From: Marivita sp.
GTDB lineage: Bacteria > Pseudomonadota > Alphaproteobacteria > Rhodobacterales > Rhodobacteraceae
Length of the DNA: 64,000 nt
NCBI RefSeq assembly: GCF_020055675.1
Contig: NZ_JAIPUS010000012.1
Location: 40,411-104,410 of the forward strand
Direction of reading: 5' to 3'
The first letter of the stretch is position 1. Each line of letters begins with the position of its first letter. Shown piece after piece: positions 62,714-64,000 of the stretch. The position numbers and the translations under genes were made by a program. The notes below the pieces were generated by a model, which was not told the origin of the DNA, ran no database searches, and worked only from the letters and a program-made list of their open reading frames with translations.

Positions 62714-64000
62714 CCCGGAACCGCTGGGGTACATCGAAAATCGCCCCTTCGACGAGATCAAGATAGGCGACTCCGCAGAACTGGTGCGCACTTTGACGGC
62801 GCAGGATATCGACGCGTTTGCCGTCGTGTCGGGTGACGTGAACCCGGCCCATGTGGACGTCGAATTCGCCGAGGGCGACATCTTTCACAAGGTGATCGCG
62901 CACGGCATGTGGGGCGGTGCTCTGATCTCGAACGTGCTCGGCACGCAACTGCCTGGACCGGGGACAATCTATCTCGAGCAATCGCTGAAATTCCTGAAGC
63001 CGGTCGGTGTTGGCGACACGGTTGTGGTCCGCGTCGAGGTCACGGACCGCGACCCGGAGCGTCACAGGCTGACGCTTGCCTGTACCTGTACCAATGGCGA
63101 TGGAAAGCCGGTGATCGAGGGCGTCGCCAGAGTGATCGCCCCGGATCGCAAGATCCGTCGGCCCCGCATGACCATGCCCGATCTTGTGATGCACCGACAC
63201 GGCAAGGCACATGGCGAGATGCTGGTCCGTGCCCAGGCGCTGGATCCCACGGTGACGGCGGTTGTTCACCCATGCGACAAGCCCTCGCTTGAAGGCGCCC
63301 TGCAAGCGCGCGATCTCGGAATTCTCTCGCCCATTCTGGTGGGACCGTCAGCGCGGATTCGGGCCGTTGCCGACGAACATGCCCTCGATATCTCGGGGTT
63401 GAAGATTGTCGACACGCCCCACAGCCACGCTGCAGCCGAGGCCGCCGTCGATCTGATCCGTGCCGGCGCAGCCCAGGCCCTGATGAAAGGCGCATTGCAC
63501 ACGGACGAGGTGATGTCCGCCATTGTCTCCAAGACCGGCGGCCTGCGCACCGAACGCCGCATGAGCCATGTCTACGTGATGGACGTGCCGACCTATCCCA
63601 AACCGCTGATCATCACCGATGCCGCGATCAATATCGCGCCGGACCTCGAGACCAAGGCGGACATCATCCAGAACGCCATCGACCTGGCGCGGGCCATTGG
63701 CATCGATGTTCCGAAGGTGGCGATCCTGTCGGCGGTCGAAACCATCAACCCGCGGATGCAATCCACGATCGAAGCGGGCGCCCTGTGCAAGATGGCGGAT
63801 CGCGGTCAGATCACCGGAGGGCTTCTGGACGGACCCCTGGCCTTCGACAATGCCATCTCGATGCGCGCCGTTGCCACCAAGAGCATCGTGTCCCCCGTGG
63901 CAGGGCAGGCGGATATTCTGATCGCTCCCGACCTCGAGGCCGGCAACATGATCGCCAAGCAGCTGATGTATCTCGCGGGCGCCGAAGCCGCTGGCGTGGT
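62703..64000 (+). CDS. Bifunctional enoyl-CoA hydratase/phosphate acyltransferase (3' end cut by window)
   Basis: Starts at the ATG at 62703, 11 bases inside the previous gene, and remains open to the window end. Residues 15-150 form a MaoC-like hot-dog hydratase with the D-x4-H motif (Asp45, His50 in SGDVNPAH). After a linker (about 150-165) a phosphotransacetylase domain follows (VLVRAQALDP-like start, LKIVDTPHSHAAAEAAVDLI, ALMKGALHTDEVMSAI, GGLLDGPLAFDNAIS). The fusion would hydrate enoyl-CoA to (R)-3-hydroxyacyl-CoA and exchange CoA for phosphate. Relatives have an acetate-kinase-like gene next, which would lie outside the window. Confidence 0.9.
   Translation, partial: MLSDPEPLGYIENRPFDEIKIGDSAELVRTLTAQDIDAFAVVSGDVNPAHVDVEFAEGDIFHKVIAHGMWGGALISNVLGTQLPGPGTIYLEQSLKFLKPVGVGDTVVVRVEVTDRDPERHRLTLACTCTNGDGKPVIEGVARVIAPDRKIRRPRMTMPDLVMHRHGKAHGEMLVRAQALDPTVTAVVHPCDKPSLEGALQARDLGILSPILVGPSARIRAVADEHALDISGLKIVDTPHSHAAAEAAVDLIRAGAAQALMKGALHTDEVMSAIVSKTGGLRTERRMSHVYVMDVPTYPKPLIITDAAINIAPDLETKADIIQNAIDLARAIGIDVPKVAILSAVETINPRMQSTIEAGALCKMADRGQITGGLLDGPLAFDNAISMRAVATKSIVSPVAGQADILIAPDLEAGNMIAKQLMYLAGAEAAGV

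Noticed and set aside
1..64000. CRISPR arrays, rRNA genes, prophage or defence islands
   Set aside because: No regularly spaced direct repeats, rRNA sequence, phage structural genes or recognisable defence genes were found on either strand.

Overview
The window is 64 kb of high-GC chromosomal DNA from an alphaproteobacterium, almost certainly a member of the Rhodobacteraceae (Roseobacter group). The main evidence is a contiguous ntrB-ntrC-ntrY-ntrX cluster whose NtrC lacks the sigma54-contact GAFTGA loop, which is the Rhodobacter type. A cobalamin-dependent class II ribonucleotide reductase, a run yajC-secD-secF-(TauE-like)-Mth938-ccmABCDG, and a stand-alone methyl-folate:corrinoid methyltransferase next to metF also fit. 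I cannot place it to genus. Most of the window is conserved housekeeping DNA.

Layout. 0-6.8 kb: nitrogen two-component cluster plus a transglutaminase-like lipoprotein. 7-10 kb: trkA-trkH potassium uptake. 10-11.6 kb: hfq-hflX. 11.7-18 kb: penicillin-acylase family enzyme, hydroxyisobutyrate-dehydrogenase family enzyme, TspO-like membrane protein with serS, secreted trypsin-like protease. 18.2-25 kb: Sec accessory genes, an internally shortened TauE/SafE permease, and cytochrome c maturation. 25.3-30 kb: acnA, a DUF1223 protein and an LpxL-type acyltransferase. 30-35.3 kb: a deletion relic of a short-chain dehydrogenase, a CbiX-like chelatase, tRNA(CAT), purM-purN, rnd, a lipoprotein and sufE. 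35.5-43.5 kb: trpE-ppiD, an aminotransferase, gpt, fabI, pdxH, a double cold-shock protein and a DUF192 protein. 43.6-48.8 kb: tRNA-Pro, a structured regulatory region, nrdJ and a WYL regulator. 48.9-51.4 kb: tatABC plus an AAA ATPase. 51.5-54.5 kb: a one-carbon operon. 54.8-58.2 kb: ppx/gppA, aroQ, a fused relic of two catabolic genes, and exoD. 58.2-60.2 kb: an accessory or decaying patch with an IS5-family element, a truncated HTH gene and two strong adjacent hairpins. 60.2-64 kb: a polyhydroxyalkanoate-linked cluster (phaC, a second FabI-like reductase, a MaoC-phosphotransacetylase fusion) running off the end.

Themes beyond ordinary annotation. (1) Gene decay by internal deletion occurs in several places (TauE-like gene, SDR relic, FAH::hydantoinase scar, HTH fragment at the IS). 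(2) A palindromic repeat family sits only in gaps between convergent genes. (3) Unusual palindrome arrays lie upstream of lpxL, upstream of trkA, upstream of nrdJ (DnaA-box and NrdR-box-like sites), and in the 59.5 kb patch. (4) The phaC-fabI-maoC/pta neighbourhood suggests coupling between polyester synthesis and acyl-phosphate metabolism. I found no CRISPR array, no prophage and no convincing wholly new multigene defence-type system. The double hairpin at 59.5 kb and the triple palindrome at 30.0 kb are the least explained structures.
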